A stretch of 10,219 nucleotides of DNA from Chloroflexota bacterium (GTDB lineage Bacteria > Chloroflexota > Chloroflexia > Thermomicrobiales > UBA6265). The position numbers were made by a program, and so were the translations under genes. Location: contig JAFAEX010000261.1 of NCBI GenBank assembly GCA_023423795.1, positions 1 through 10,219 on the forward strand, given 5' to 3'. This document shows positions 1 through 5,812 of the stretch, piece after piece; position 1 is the stretch's first letter, and each line of letters opens with the position of its first letter. A model generated the notes under the pieces. The model was given only the letters and a program-made list of their open reading frames with translations. It did no database searches and was not told the origin of the DNA.

Positions 1-50
1 CCCCCCCGGGGTGCTTACGGGGCCCCGGCCCGGGGTGGCCCGGGGGCCCC

Positions 51-113
51 CCCCTACGACCGCACGGCGCTACGGGTGGGCGAAGCGGCAGTGACCAGCC
101 GGATTTCGTATGA
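51..113. repeat. Composite repeat, copy 1 (partial)
   Basis: CCCCTACGACCG at 51-62 matches the right arm of the inverted repeat at 2741-2802 (CCCCTACGAACG), and the 20-bp motif ACCAGCCGGATTTCGTATGA at 94-113 matches 2823-2842 at 19 of 20 positions. The expected left arm falls in the low-complexity G/C-rich sequence at 1-50 and is not clear. Confidence 0.55.
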
Positions 114-115
114 AT

Positions 116-657
116 CGTCTCGGAGACCGCCGCCTTCAGTGAGCGAAGGACACGCGGACGCGGAGCGATCGCGTCCTCCGCCGGGACACGATACGTTCGG
201 CCGCTCATGGCAGGCACGTTGACGGCGTGTATCCTGCGATCGCTGCCCCGCCGCGGGAAGATGCGGCCGGGGCGACGAGACCGGTTGCCGCGCGCGATCG
301 CAGGTGGCGCACCCCGATGATCCGGGGGTGACCGACGACGCCCTCGATGCCCGGCTCGCCCCGGCCGAGCGCCGGGCAGTGGCGCCGGCCGGCTTACCGG
401 CGAACCCGGCGCGGTCAGTGAAGCGATCCCGGTCGTTGAGGCGTAACGGGTTCGGCGGCGCGTTCGCGTCGAAACGAGGTCGCCCAACGGCACCGGGTTG
501 CTGGCGAGGTCCGGGCTCACGACCAATGACCGTTCATGCAACGCGCCGGATCGTGTGCTACAGATGTGTCGAGCAATCCGGTTTCGTGGAGGACGATGGA
601 ATCACTGGGAACGGGTCGCGGCGCGGTGAGGCGCGCCGCGGTCCGGGAGAGACGGGG
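116..657. other. Long stretch without a convincing gene
   Basis: No frame here keeps the strong G/C third-position pattern of the window's real genes for long. A GTG-started frame from 304 looks coding-like for about 30 codons and then loses the pattern, so it may be a decayed fragment or chance. A 7-bp hairpin (GGACGCG / CGCGTCC) lies near 156-176. A -10-like TACAGA near 558-563 could serve the small gene at 658, but I see no matching -35. Nothing else is supported. Confidence 0.4.
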
Positions 658-849
658 ATGACCCTGTTCGAGGTAACCGTCAACGCGTCGGTTGCCGCCG
701 CGCGCGCCGCGAACGACGCCCCGTTCGGCGTCGAGGACAACTTCGCCCGCGTCGCCCGCTCCGACCGCATCTGGGCGTGGGCTACCCGCCGCTGGGGCGA
801 CCGTTTCGTGGCGGCGATGGCGACCCGGATCTTCGGGGTGCCTGCGTAG
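658..849 (+). CDS. Small hypothetical protein (63 aa)
   Basis: The ATG at 658 is preceded by a purine-rich ribosome site (GGGAGAG, 645-651) 6 nt upstream. From that ATG almost every codon ends in G or C, while the same frame upstream does not; this is why I start here and not at an earlier in-frame start. The product is about 63 residues with no signal peptide or clear membrane segment. It is rich in Ala and Arg, with a Trp-containing stretch (IWAWATRRWGDRF) near residues 38-50 that could form an amphipathic helix. I do not recognise a family. It converges on the membrane protein gene at 907, leaving a 57-bp gap with no obvious terminator. The coding call rests on codon pattern and ribosome site only; it could be a chance ORF. 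Confidence 0.5.
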   Translation: MTLFEVTVNASVAAARAANDAPFGVEDNFARVARSDRIWAWATRRWGDRFVAAMATRIFGVPA

Positions 850-906
850 CGCGCGCCCTCCCGGCACGGAATCCGAACCTTTCACCGTCGCCGCCCGATG
901 CGGAGC

Positions 907-2088
907 CTATCGCCGCCATTGCCACGGCGGGGCCGGCAGCAGGGCGACCTCGGCGCGCCGCCGCAGGTGGAGCGCGACCCGGACTGAAAGGCCGAGCAGC
1001 AGGAAAAGGATGACCGAGAGCAGCGCGAGGTCCACGGCGGTCACCAGCGGCAGGAGTTGCGGCGACAGGACCGAGCGCACGCCCCAGACGGCAAGGATCA
1101 GCCCGCCGACGCCGAGCAGCAGCGAATCGATCGCTTGGGTGAACAGCGACATGGTGCTGGAGGCGGCGACCAGCACCACCAGCAGGACGGTCAGCACCGG
1201 CAGGTAGGTCGGCCGCCGGAACGTCAGGTTCTGCACCTGCTGGATGCCGAAGCGGTCGGTGAGGGCGGCCGCGCGCGACACCTCGACCGATCGCGGCGGC
1301 TCCATCGCGAATTGCACGAGTTGGTTCTGCAGCGTCACGGCGAAGCCGCTGCCCTCGCCGGGCGGGGCGGCGATGGGCGGCACGCCGTCCGGGGTCGTGC
1401 GCTCCGGCCCGGTCGGGACCGGGACCGGGGTCGCGACTGCAAGCGAGAGCGGGGTTTCGGCGGAGGGTTCCATGCCCGGCGGCGGCGCGCCGAACCCGAG
1501 CCGGATGCGATACGTGTCGAACGGGTAGCGCGTGGGCGTGCCGCGCACCGGCAGTTCGACCTGTTGCGAGAAGATGGATTCTCCTTCCGCCAGCCGAACG
1601 AACACGAACGGGGAGATGCCGCGCCGGTCGGAGGCGTCGTCGTCGAGCGCCACGAGGGTGAGGCGGCTGGCCGGGCATTGCCCGAGGCAGGTGCGGTTGC
1701 CGGAGACCGCCAGCACCAGCGCCCCGGCTGCCTCGTCGAGGTCGATCACGGCCACGCTCAGGGTGTTGCCGGCGACCGGATCGGCGGTGCTGGCGGCGCC
1801 GATCGGATTGCCGGTGCGGAGGTCGTACACCACGCCGCGCCGACCGCCCAGTTCGTCGATCATGCTGCCGGCCACGAACGGCAGGGAGCCGACGGTGAGG
1901 GCGATCAACGCGACGGCGGCGATCAACGCCGGGACGTAGCGGCGCGGATCGGGTTTGCGGCCGGCCGCCACCGGCGCCGTCGGCGGCGCGGCGATGGCCG
2001 GGCGCTGGCGGACGATGACCCGCTTCCCGACCCGCGGGCGTGGGTGGGGCCTGCCCGCGTCGCCGGGGTTATCGAGGTGTCCTCCCAC
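907..2088 (-). CDS. Membrane protein of unknown function, DUF4436-like
   Basis: This encodes a protein of 393 residues. I chose the GTG at 2088 because AAGGAG (minus strand, 2100-2105) lies 11 nt upstream; the frame stays open to 2424, but that part reads like translated intergenic repeats. Order: an Arg/Pro-rich N-terminal tail of about 50 residues; a membrane segment at about 52-74; a large soluble domain at about 75-290, presumably extracytoplasmic; then three closely spaced membrane segments at about 295-315, 320-338 and 347-373; and a basic C-terminal tail. The soluble domain carries a C-x3-C pair (C134, C138) and the sequence YPFDTYR (188-194). One N-terminal helix, an outer domain with a YPFD-x-Y motif and three C-terminal helices recall the DUF4436 family, whose function is unknown. 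The family name is from memory and is the least certain part. It appears to be a single-gene unit. Confidence 0.75.
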   Translation of the reverse strand: MGGHLDNPGDAGRPHPRPRVGKRVIVRQRPAIAAPPTAPVAAGRKPDPRRYVPALIAAVALIALTVGSLPFVAGSMIDELGGRRGVVYDLRTGNPIGAASTADPVAGNTLSVAVIDLDEAAGALVLAVSGNRTCLGQCPASRLTLVALDDDASDRRGISPFVFVRLAEGESIFSQQVELPVRGTPTRYPFDTYRIRLGFGAPPPGMEPSAETPLSLAVATPVPVPTGPERTTPDGVPPIAAPPGEGSGFAVTLQNQLVQFAMEPPRSVEVSRAAALTDRFGIQQVQNLTFRRPTYLPVLTVLLVVLVAASSTMSLFTQAIDSLLLGVGGLILAVWGVRSVLSPQLLPLVTAVDLALLSVILFLLLGLSVRVALHLRRRAEVALLPAPPWQWRR

Positions 2089-2099
2089 GTTCGGACTGG

Positions 2100-2105
2100 C
2101 TCCTT
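2100..2105 (-). promoter_or_regulatory. Ribosome binding site deciding a GTG start
   Basis: Read on the minus strand, AAGGAG sits 11 nt before the GTG at 2088, inside a longer purine run (2100-2110). It supports GTG 2088 as the start of the membrane protein, removing 112 residues from the longest open frame. Confidence 0.6.
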
Positions 2106-2184
2106 TCCTTGCGAGCGGGTTCTTGCGCGGGTGCGGGTTCGGCGGGTGATGGCGGCAGCCTGATTTGCCCGGCCGGGAACGACC

Positions 2185-2236
2185 CCCGGGGATGCATCCC
2201 CGGGCTACACCAATGTGACCCCTCCGGGGCTGGGAA
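2185..2236. repeat. Palindromic dispersed repeat, family A, copy 1
   Basis: It begins with a perfect 20-bp palindrome CCCGGGGATGCATCCCCGGG (2185-2204), followed by CTAC, a short spacer and a second small hairpin of the form CCCC-T-CCGGGG, and ends GGGAACGGG. The copy at 2608-2663 has the same order of parts. Confidence 0.6.
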
Positions 2237-2520
2237 CGGGTGATGCGGGCCGCGACAGCCCGCCGGCGGATCATGGGTTTCTCGATTACCCGGCCGCGGT
2301 GCTCCCGGAACGCGCCGCGGCCGCTGTCCGAGGTCGGGTGCGCGGCGCTCCTGAAGATGGGAACGGTCGCGACCGGAACGGCCCCGCAGGTTGCGTTCCC
2401 GCGCGAGATGGACGCGTCCGGCACGGGATTCCGGGCGCCGAGGGTGGGAGGGGGCGCGAATAAACCCCGGTTCGGTCGTTATGCTGCGTACGTACGCGAC
2501 CTTCCGCGATTGAATCAACG

Positions 2521-2552
2521 CCGAATAGAGACCGAATAGATACCGAAAAAAC
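2521..2552. repeat. Short 11-bp tandem repeat
   Basis: CCGAATAGAGA is followed directly by CCGAATAGATA and then by CCGAAAAAAC, giving two near-identical 11-bp units and a third partial one. One turn of DNA per unit would allow same-face protein binding upstream of the membrane protein gene, but no binding protein is known. Confidence 0.4.
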
Positions 2553-2607
2553 GTCAGGGCCGGGGATGATGGCGCTTGCGTCATCGACGCAGGCGCCCGC
2601 TGCGCCC

Positions 2608-2663
2608 GCCCAGGGCGATTGCTCGGGCTACGCAGACGAAACCCCTTTGGGGTTGGGACCGGC
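2608..2663. repeat. Palindromic dispersed repeat, family A, copy 2
   Basis: This is a diverged copy of the element at 2185-2236: a degenerate hairpin, then CGGGCTAC, an 8-nt spacer, then a second hairpin AACCCCTTTGGGGTT (2640-2654; 6-bp stem, 3-nt loop), ending in GGGACCGG. Confidence 0.55.
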
Positions 2664-2740
2664 GACGGGGCAATCGTACTCAGCCCCAGTGACACGAAAT
2701 CCTGCTATTCGCTGCCGTTTCGCCTGTCCGTGACGGCGTG

Positions 2741-2802
2741 CGTTCGTAGGGGAGGGAGCCGGGTACGGACGCGGGAGGGCACGGGTCCTTCCCCTACGAA
2801 CG
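2741..2802. repeat. Long-stem inverted repeat, family B
   Basis: The arms CGTTCGTAGGGGAGGG (2741-2756) and CCTTCCCCTACGAACG (2787-2802) pair over 16 bp with one mismatch around a 30-nt loop. The right arm is followed 20 nt later by the 20-bp motif at 2823-2842. The same pair of elements is found at the left edge of the window. Confidence 0.65.
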
Positions 2803-2822
2803 ACGAACGGATTCGCGCGCCA

Positions 2823-2842
2823 ACCAGCCGGATTTCATATGA
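2823..2842. repeat. 20-bp repeat, copy 2
   Basis: ACCAGCCGGATTTCATATGA differs from the sequence at 94-113 at one base. Both follow a CCCCTACGA(A/C)CG arm at a short distance, so the motif looks like part of a composite dispersed element. Confidence 0.6.
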
Positions 2843-2960
2843 GACCGGGATCACGATTGGGTGCTGCCGATGAGGCTCCGATGCGGGCGGATGGACGGGC
2901 GTTGGACCCGCTCCCGCGGGCGATGCCGGTGGATCGATGGGCCATCGTCCAGATTCCGGG

Positions 2961-3680
2961 TCAGGCTCCCAGTTGGCGGGCGAGGTCGAGGAAATCTCGC
3001 GCGACGAGCTCGAAATCGTGCTCCGGGTGGAGGTCGCGGGCTTGGCCGGGACCGTGCTCGGTTGGGCGCGGGACGAAAGCCGTCCGCAGGCCGCAGGCGG
3101 CGGCGGCGGCGAGGTCGTCGTTGTGGGCGGCGACCATCATCGCCTCGGCGGGCAGGACGCCGGCGGCGGCGACGCTGCCGAGGTAGGCGGCCGGCGCGGG
3201 TTTGTAGGCCCGCGTGACTTCGGCCCCGAGGATGGCGTCCCACGGCAGGCCGGCGCGCTTCGCCATGTCGAGCATGAGGGCGATGTTGCCGTTCGAGTTC
3301 GGCGCGATGACGAAGCGCGCCGTCAACCGGGTCAAACCGGGAACCACGTCCGGCCACGGGTCCAGCCGATGCCAGGCGAGGTTCAGTTCGGCGCGCTCGT
3401 GGTCGGGAAGCGCCGCCAGCCCGTAATCCGGCAGCAGCCGGTCGAGCGATTCCCGGTGGAGCACGTCGAGGGTGGTCCAGGGGCGGGCGCCGGTGCGAAT
3501 GGGGTCCATTTGCGGCTGGTATTGCCCGCGCCAGGCGTCGGCGAACGCGGCCCAGTCGATGCCGGCGATGCCCAGCCGGGCAGAAAGCGCCTCGCCCTCG
3601 CGGATGACGCCGGAGCGCCAATCGACGCAGGTGCCGAAGACGTCGAAGAGGAGCAGTTTCGGCGGGCCGGCGGGCGGCAT
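2961..3680 (-). CDS. HAD hydrolase, haloacid dehalogenase type II-like
   Basis: This encodes a protein of 239 residues, the usual length for L-2-haloacid dehalogenases, which hydrolyse C-Cl or C-Br bonds of 2-haloacids in the cytoplasm through an aspartyl ester. I start at ATG 3680 because AAAGGAA (3689-3695, minus strand) lies 8 nt upstream. Motif I is FDVFGTC, with nucleophile D13 and T17. R51 fits the halide/substrate-binding Arg. Motif II is NSNG (S129, N130). Motif III is YKPAPAAY (K160, Y166). Motif IV reads VAAHNDDL. By spacing from the Lys, the Ser and Asn of characterised dehalogenases are Ala184 and His186 here, while D189 is kept. The fold and mechanism are therefore secure; dehalogenation is not, and another small acid or phosphate ester is possible. 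It lies 198 bp downstream of the amidohydrolase on the same strand, with a long inverted repeat between, so tight co-transcription is doubtful. Confidence 0.85.
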   Translation of the reverse strand: MPPAGPPKLLLFDVFGTCVDWRSGVIREGEALSARLGIAGIDWAAFADAWRGQYQPQMDPIRTGARPWTTLDVLHRESLDRLLPDYGLAALPDHERAELNLAWHRLDPWPDVVPGLTRLTARFVIAPNSNGNIALMLDMAKRAGLPWDAILGAEVTRAYKPAPAAYLGSVAAAGVLPAEAMMVAAHNDDLAAAAACGLRTAFVPRPTEHGPGQARDLHPEHDFELVARDFLDLARQLGA

Positions 3681-3751
3681 GCGGGAGGTTCCTTTCGCGC
3701 GGGATGCAAACCGCTTCGTCAATTCGACGCCCCAAACCCACCCGCTCGCTC

Positions 3752-3836
3752 CCCGTCATCCCGAGGGTGGCGAGAGACCTCGTCCATTCCCGTTGGCAAT
3801 CACGACGAGATCTCTCGCCAGCCTCGGAATGACGGG
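3752..3836. repeat. Long inverted repeat, family C, copy 1
   Basis: Two 32-nt arms (3752-3783 and 3805-3836) pair with 3 mismatches around a 21-nt loop. The outer ends read CCCGTCAT and ATGACGGG. The element lies 42 nt past the amidohydrolase stop, where its transcript hairpin could weaken read-through into the HAD gene. A related element occurs at 10140-10219. It has no coding content, and I see no clear target-site duplication. Confidence 0.8.
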
Positions 3837-3843
3837 CGTGGGC

Positions 3844-3858
3844 GCTCGGAATGACGGG
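3844..3858. repeat. Partial extra copy of family C arm end
   Basis: GCTCGGAATGACGGG repeats the outer end of the right arm at 3821-3836, displaced by 22 nt. It looks like a leftover of a neighbouring copy or a slippage duplication. Confidence 0.55.
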
Positions 3859-3878
3859 TTGCAACCGGATCGCCGGCG

Positions 3879-5294
3879 TTATGCCGAGAGCGCCGCGAGC
3901 CGGAGGGCGGCCTCGTTGTGGGAGGCGACGACGCGCGGCAGGTCGAGGGTGACGACTTCGCCGCCATCGACGACGAAGCGGCCCTCGACGACGGTGTGGC
4001 GGGCGCGGGTCGGGGCGCAGAAGACGGTGGCGGCGACCGGGTCGGAAAGGCCGCCGGCGTAGGCGACGTCGTTCAGGTCCAGCGTGAAGAAGTCGGCCCG
4101 CTTGCCCGGTTCCAGCGAGCCGATGTCGGCGCGGCCGAGGATCGCCGCGCCGCCGAGGGTGCCGAGTTCGAGGGCCTGGCGGGCGGTCATCCATTCCTGC
4201 TCGCGCAGCGGATGGTCGGAGGAGAGGAGCGTGCGCGGGCCTTCCGGCGGCAGCAGGCCCATTTTCAGGCGGGCCAGCAGCATCGCCTGGCGGACCTCGC
4301 CGAGCATCTGGTTGCCGTCGTTGGAGGCGGAGCCGTCCACCCCGAGCCCGACCTTCACCCCGGCGTCCATGTACCGCTTGACCGGGGCGATGCCGGAGGC
4401 GAGGCGCATGTTGGACGACGGGCAGTGGCAGACCCCCGCGCCCTTGTTTGCGAACAGGCGGACCTCGTCGTCGTCTACGTGGACGGCGTGGGCGTACCAG
4501 ACGTCGTCGCCGACCCAATCCAGCGTCTCCATGTAGGCGACCGGGCGCATGCCGAAGGTTTCCAGCGTGAAGCGCTCTTCCTCGACCGTCTCGCAGAGGT
4601 GGGTGTGGAGGCGCACGCCGCGCTCGCGGGCCAATGCGGCCGAAGCGCGCATCAGGTCCGGCGTGACCGAGAACGGGGAGCACGGCGCGAGGACGACCTG
4701 GCACATGCTGCCGGGGTTGGGGTCGTGGTATTCGGCGATGACGCGCTCGCTGTCGCGCAGGATGGCGTCTTCGCTCTCCACGCAGTCGTCCGGCGGCAGC
4801 CCGCCCTGCGATTCGCCGAGGGACATGCTGCCGCGGGAGATGGCGAATCGGACGCCGAGTTCGGCCGCGCCGCCGATCTGGTCGTCCGGGCGGCAGCCGT
4901 TCTGGAAGACGTAGGCGTGGTCGAAGACGGTCGTGCAGCCGGAAAGGGCCAGTTCGGCGCAGCCGACGATGGCGGCGTTGCGCGATTCCTCCGGGGTGCG
5001 GGCGGCCCAGATCCGGTAGTGGGCGCGCAGCCAGCGGAACAGGTTGGTGTTTTGCGCCGCCGGCAGGTTGCGGGTGAGCACCTGGTCGAGGTGGTGGTGC
5101 CCGTTGATGAGCCCCGGCAGCAGGATGTGCCCGGAGAGGTCGAGCACGCGGTCGGCGGTCTCGGGCAACTCGTCGCTCGGGCCGACCTGCTCGATCACGC
5201 CGTCGCGGGCGAAAAGGCCCGCCCCGCGCAGTTCCCGCCGCTCGCCGTCCATCGTGACGAGCACGTCCGCGTTCTTCGCCAGCAGGGTCGGCAT
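3879..5294 (-). CDS. Amidohydrolase, 8-oxoguanine deaminase type
   Basis: This encodes a protein of 471 residues. ATG 5294 is chosen because GGAGGAGG (5299-5306, minus strand) lies immediately upstream; 13 more residues are open but lack such a site. It is a metal-dependent amidohydrolase of the cytosine/guanine deaminase and TrzN/AtzB branch. Likely metal and catalytic residues: HxH at H66-H68, H232 with E235 in LHTHLCET, H269 in WYAHAVH, and D320 in GLGVDGSASND. The segments TRNLPAAQNTNLFRWL, SGCTTVFDH, RGSMSLGESQGGLPPD and CHCPSSNMRLASGIAPV are, as I recall, typical of 8-oxoguanine deaminases, which convert 8-oxoguanine to urate and ammonia (EC 3.5.4.32). This would serve salvage or disposal of oxidised purines. 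Related enzymes act on triazines or other aminated heterocycles, so the substrate is a family-level inference. Its start faces the toxin-antitoxin promoter across a 137-bp divergent region. Confidence 0.88.
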   Translation of the reverse strand: MPTLLAKNADVLVTMDGERRELRGAGLFARDGVIEQVGPSDELPETADRVLDLSGHILLPGLINGHHHLDQVLTRNLPAAQNTNLFRWLRAHYRIWAARTPEESRNAAIVGCAELALSGCTTVFDHAYVFQNGCRPDDQIGGAAELGVRFAISRGSMSLGESQGGLPPDDCVESEDAILRDSERVIAEYHDPNPGSMCQVVLAPCSPFSVTPDLMRASAALARERGVRLHTHLCETVEEERFTLETFGMRPVAYMETLDWVGDDVWYAHAVHVDDDEVRLFANKGAGVCHCPSSNMRLASGIAPVKRYMDAGVKVGLGVDGSASNDGNQMLGEVRQAMLLARLKMGLLPPEGPRTLLSSDHPLREQEWMTARQALELGTLGGAAILGRADIGSLEPGKRADFFTLDLNDVAYAGGLSDPVAATVFCAPTRARHTVVEGRFVVDGGEVVTLDLPRVVASHNEAALRLAALSA

Positions 5295-5388
5295 GCGGCC
5301 TCCTCCAGATCGTGGCGGGCAATGCCGCCGCACGCCCGCATCCTCAACGAGCGGACCTTCGCAGGCAAGTCCCGCTGCGGCGACTTGC

Positions 5389-5397
5389 TGCTACAAT
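5389..5397 (+). promoter_or_regulatory. Extended -10 promoter element for the TA operon
   Basis: TGCTACAAT matches the extended -10 pattern TGnTAnAAT. No good -35 hexamer lies 16-18 bp upstream, as expected for this promoter type. Transcription would begin near 5404, at the left end of the 18-bp palindrome and about 28 nt before the toxin start. Confidence 0.5.
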
Positions 5398-5402
5398 CGT
5401 CC

Positions 5403-5420
5403 TACAACATCGATGTTGTA
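5403..5420. promoter_or_regulatory. Perfect 18-bp palindrome, likely TA operator
   Basis: TACAACATCGATGTTGTA is a perfect 9+9 inverted repeat, A/T-rich against a GC-rich background. It begins 6 nt after the -10 element and ends 11 nt before the toxin start codon. HigA-type antitoxins are known to repress their own operon through such palindromes. Binding here would cover the predicted transcription start. It also lies upstream of the divergent amidohydrolase, which could be affected. Confidence 0.65.
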
Positions 5421-5431
5421 ACGGGTGCCTT

Positions 5432-5812
5432 GTGGAGTACAGGGTAACGTTCTACCGGACCGAGGCAGGCGACAAGCCTGTCGTGGAGTTCCTCGAATCT
5501 CTGCGCCGGACTAACGAGCCACTCCACAAACTGGTCACCGCGGGCATCCGCAAACTGAAGCACCGCGACAACCATGGGCGACCACTCACCGCGCCGATTG
5601 GCGATACCGTGGGGATCATGGAACTCCGTGTCGGTCATGCAGATATTGCCCGTGTGTTCTTCTTCTTCCGGTCAGGTCGGGAGATCGTGTGCACGCACGG
5701 GTACGTCAAGAAGTCGATGAGACCCGATCCCGCCGAAATCGAGCGGGCGAAGCGGTATCGGGCCGATTGGGAACGCCGCTATCCAGCGGCACTCGAGCGG
5801 AGGGAACGATGA
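5432..5812 (+). CDS. RelE/HigB-type toxin, Gp49 (DUF891)-like
   Basis: This encodes a protein of 126 residues from GTG 5432. The frame is open further upstream, but that part overlaps the operator and the deaminase leader, so GTG 5432 is the best start despite a weak ribosome site. It opens with EYRVTFYRTEAGDKPVVEFLESL and ends with a core containing MELRV, ARVFFFFRSGREIVCTHGYVKKS (about 75-95) and an EIERAKRYRADW helix. This order of a hydrophobic strand with Arg, a strand ending HGYVKK and a C-terminal EIxxA helix is typical of Gp49/HigB mRNA interferases of the RelE superfamily, which cut mRNA at the ribosome. Its TGA stop overlaps the antitoxin ATG (ATGA), so the two are translationally coupled. 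It is of normal length with no visible break. A name of higB would be reasonable but is not proven. Confidence 0.85.
   Translation: MEYRVTFYRTEAGDKPVVEFLESLRRTNEPLHKLVTAGIRKLKHRDNHGRPLTAPIGDTVGIMELRVGHADIARVFFFFRSGREIVCTHGYVKKSMRPDPAEIERAKRYRADWERRYPAALERRER

Larger units (their letters stand above)
2089..2960. other. Repeat-rich intergenic region, 872 bp
   Basis: No gene is supported between the membrane protein and the HAD hydrolase. The stretch holds two diverged copies of a palindromic repeat (2185-2236 and 2608-2663), a 12-bp palindrome GCGTACGTACGC (2486-2497), a short 11-bp tandem repeat (2521-2552), a long-stem hairpin (2741-2802), and a 20-bp motif repeated from the left window edge (2823-2842). 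Around 2460-2555 the sequence is locally A/T-richer than its surroundings, which would suit a promoter for the membrane protein, but I cannot fix -35 and -10 boxes. Confidence 0.6.

Noticed and set aside
304..657. N-terminal extension of the 63-residue small protein to 181 residues
   Set aside because: Codons from about 400 to 657 lose the G/C third-position bias, and a ribosome site lies just before ATG 658.
1057..2163. Plus-strand open frame of 368 codons opposite the membrane protein
   Set aside because: Its composition is dominated by Arg, Gly, Asp and His and is antisense to a frame with clear membrane segments.
2089..2424. N-terminal extension of the membrane protein to 505 residues
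   Set aside because: The added part translates the family A repeat and has no protein-like pattern; a good ribosome site supports GTG 2088.
2851..5322. Minus-strand open frame of 823 codons spanning the HAD and deaminase genes
   Set aside because: It runs in another frame through two recognisable enzymes and the inverted repeat, and its product is Arg/Pro-rich without motifs.
3918..5447. Plus-strand open frame of 509 codons opposite the deaminase
   Set aside because: It is an antisense shadow with no family features; the deaminase has all expected metal ligands on the other strand.
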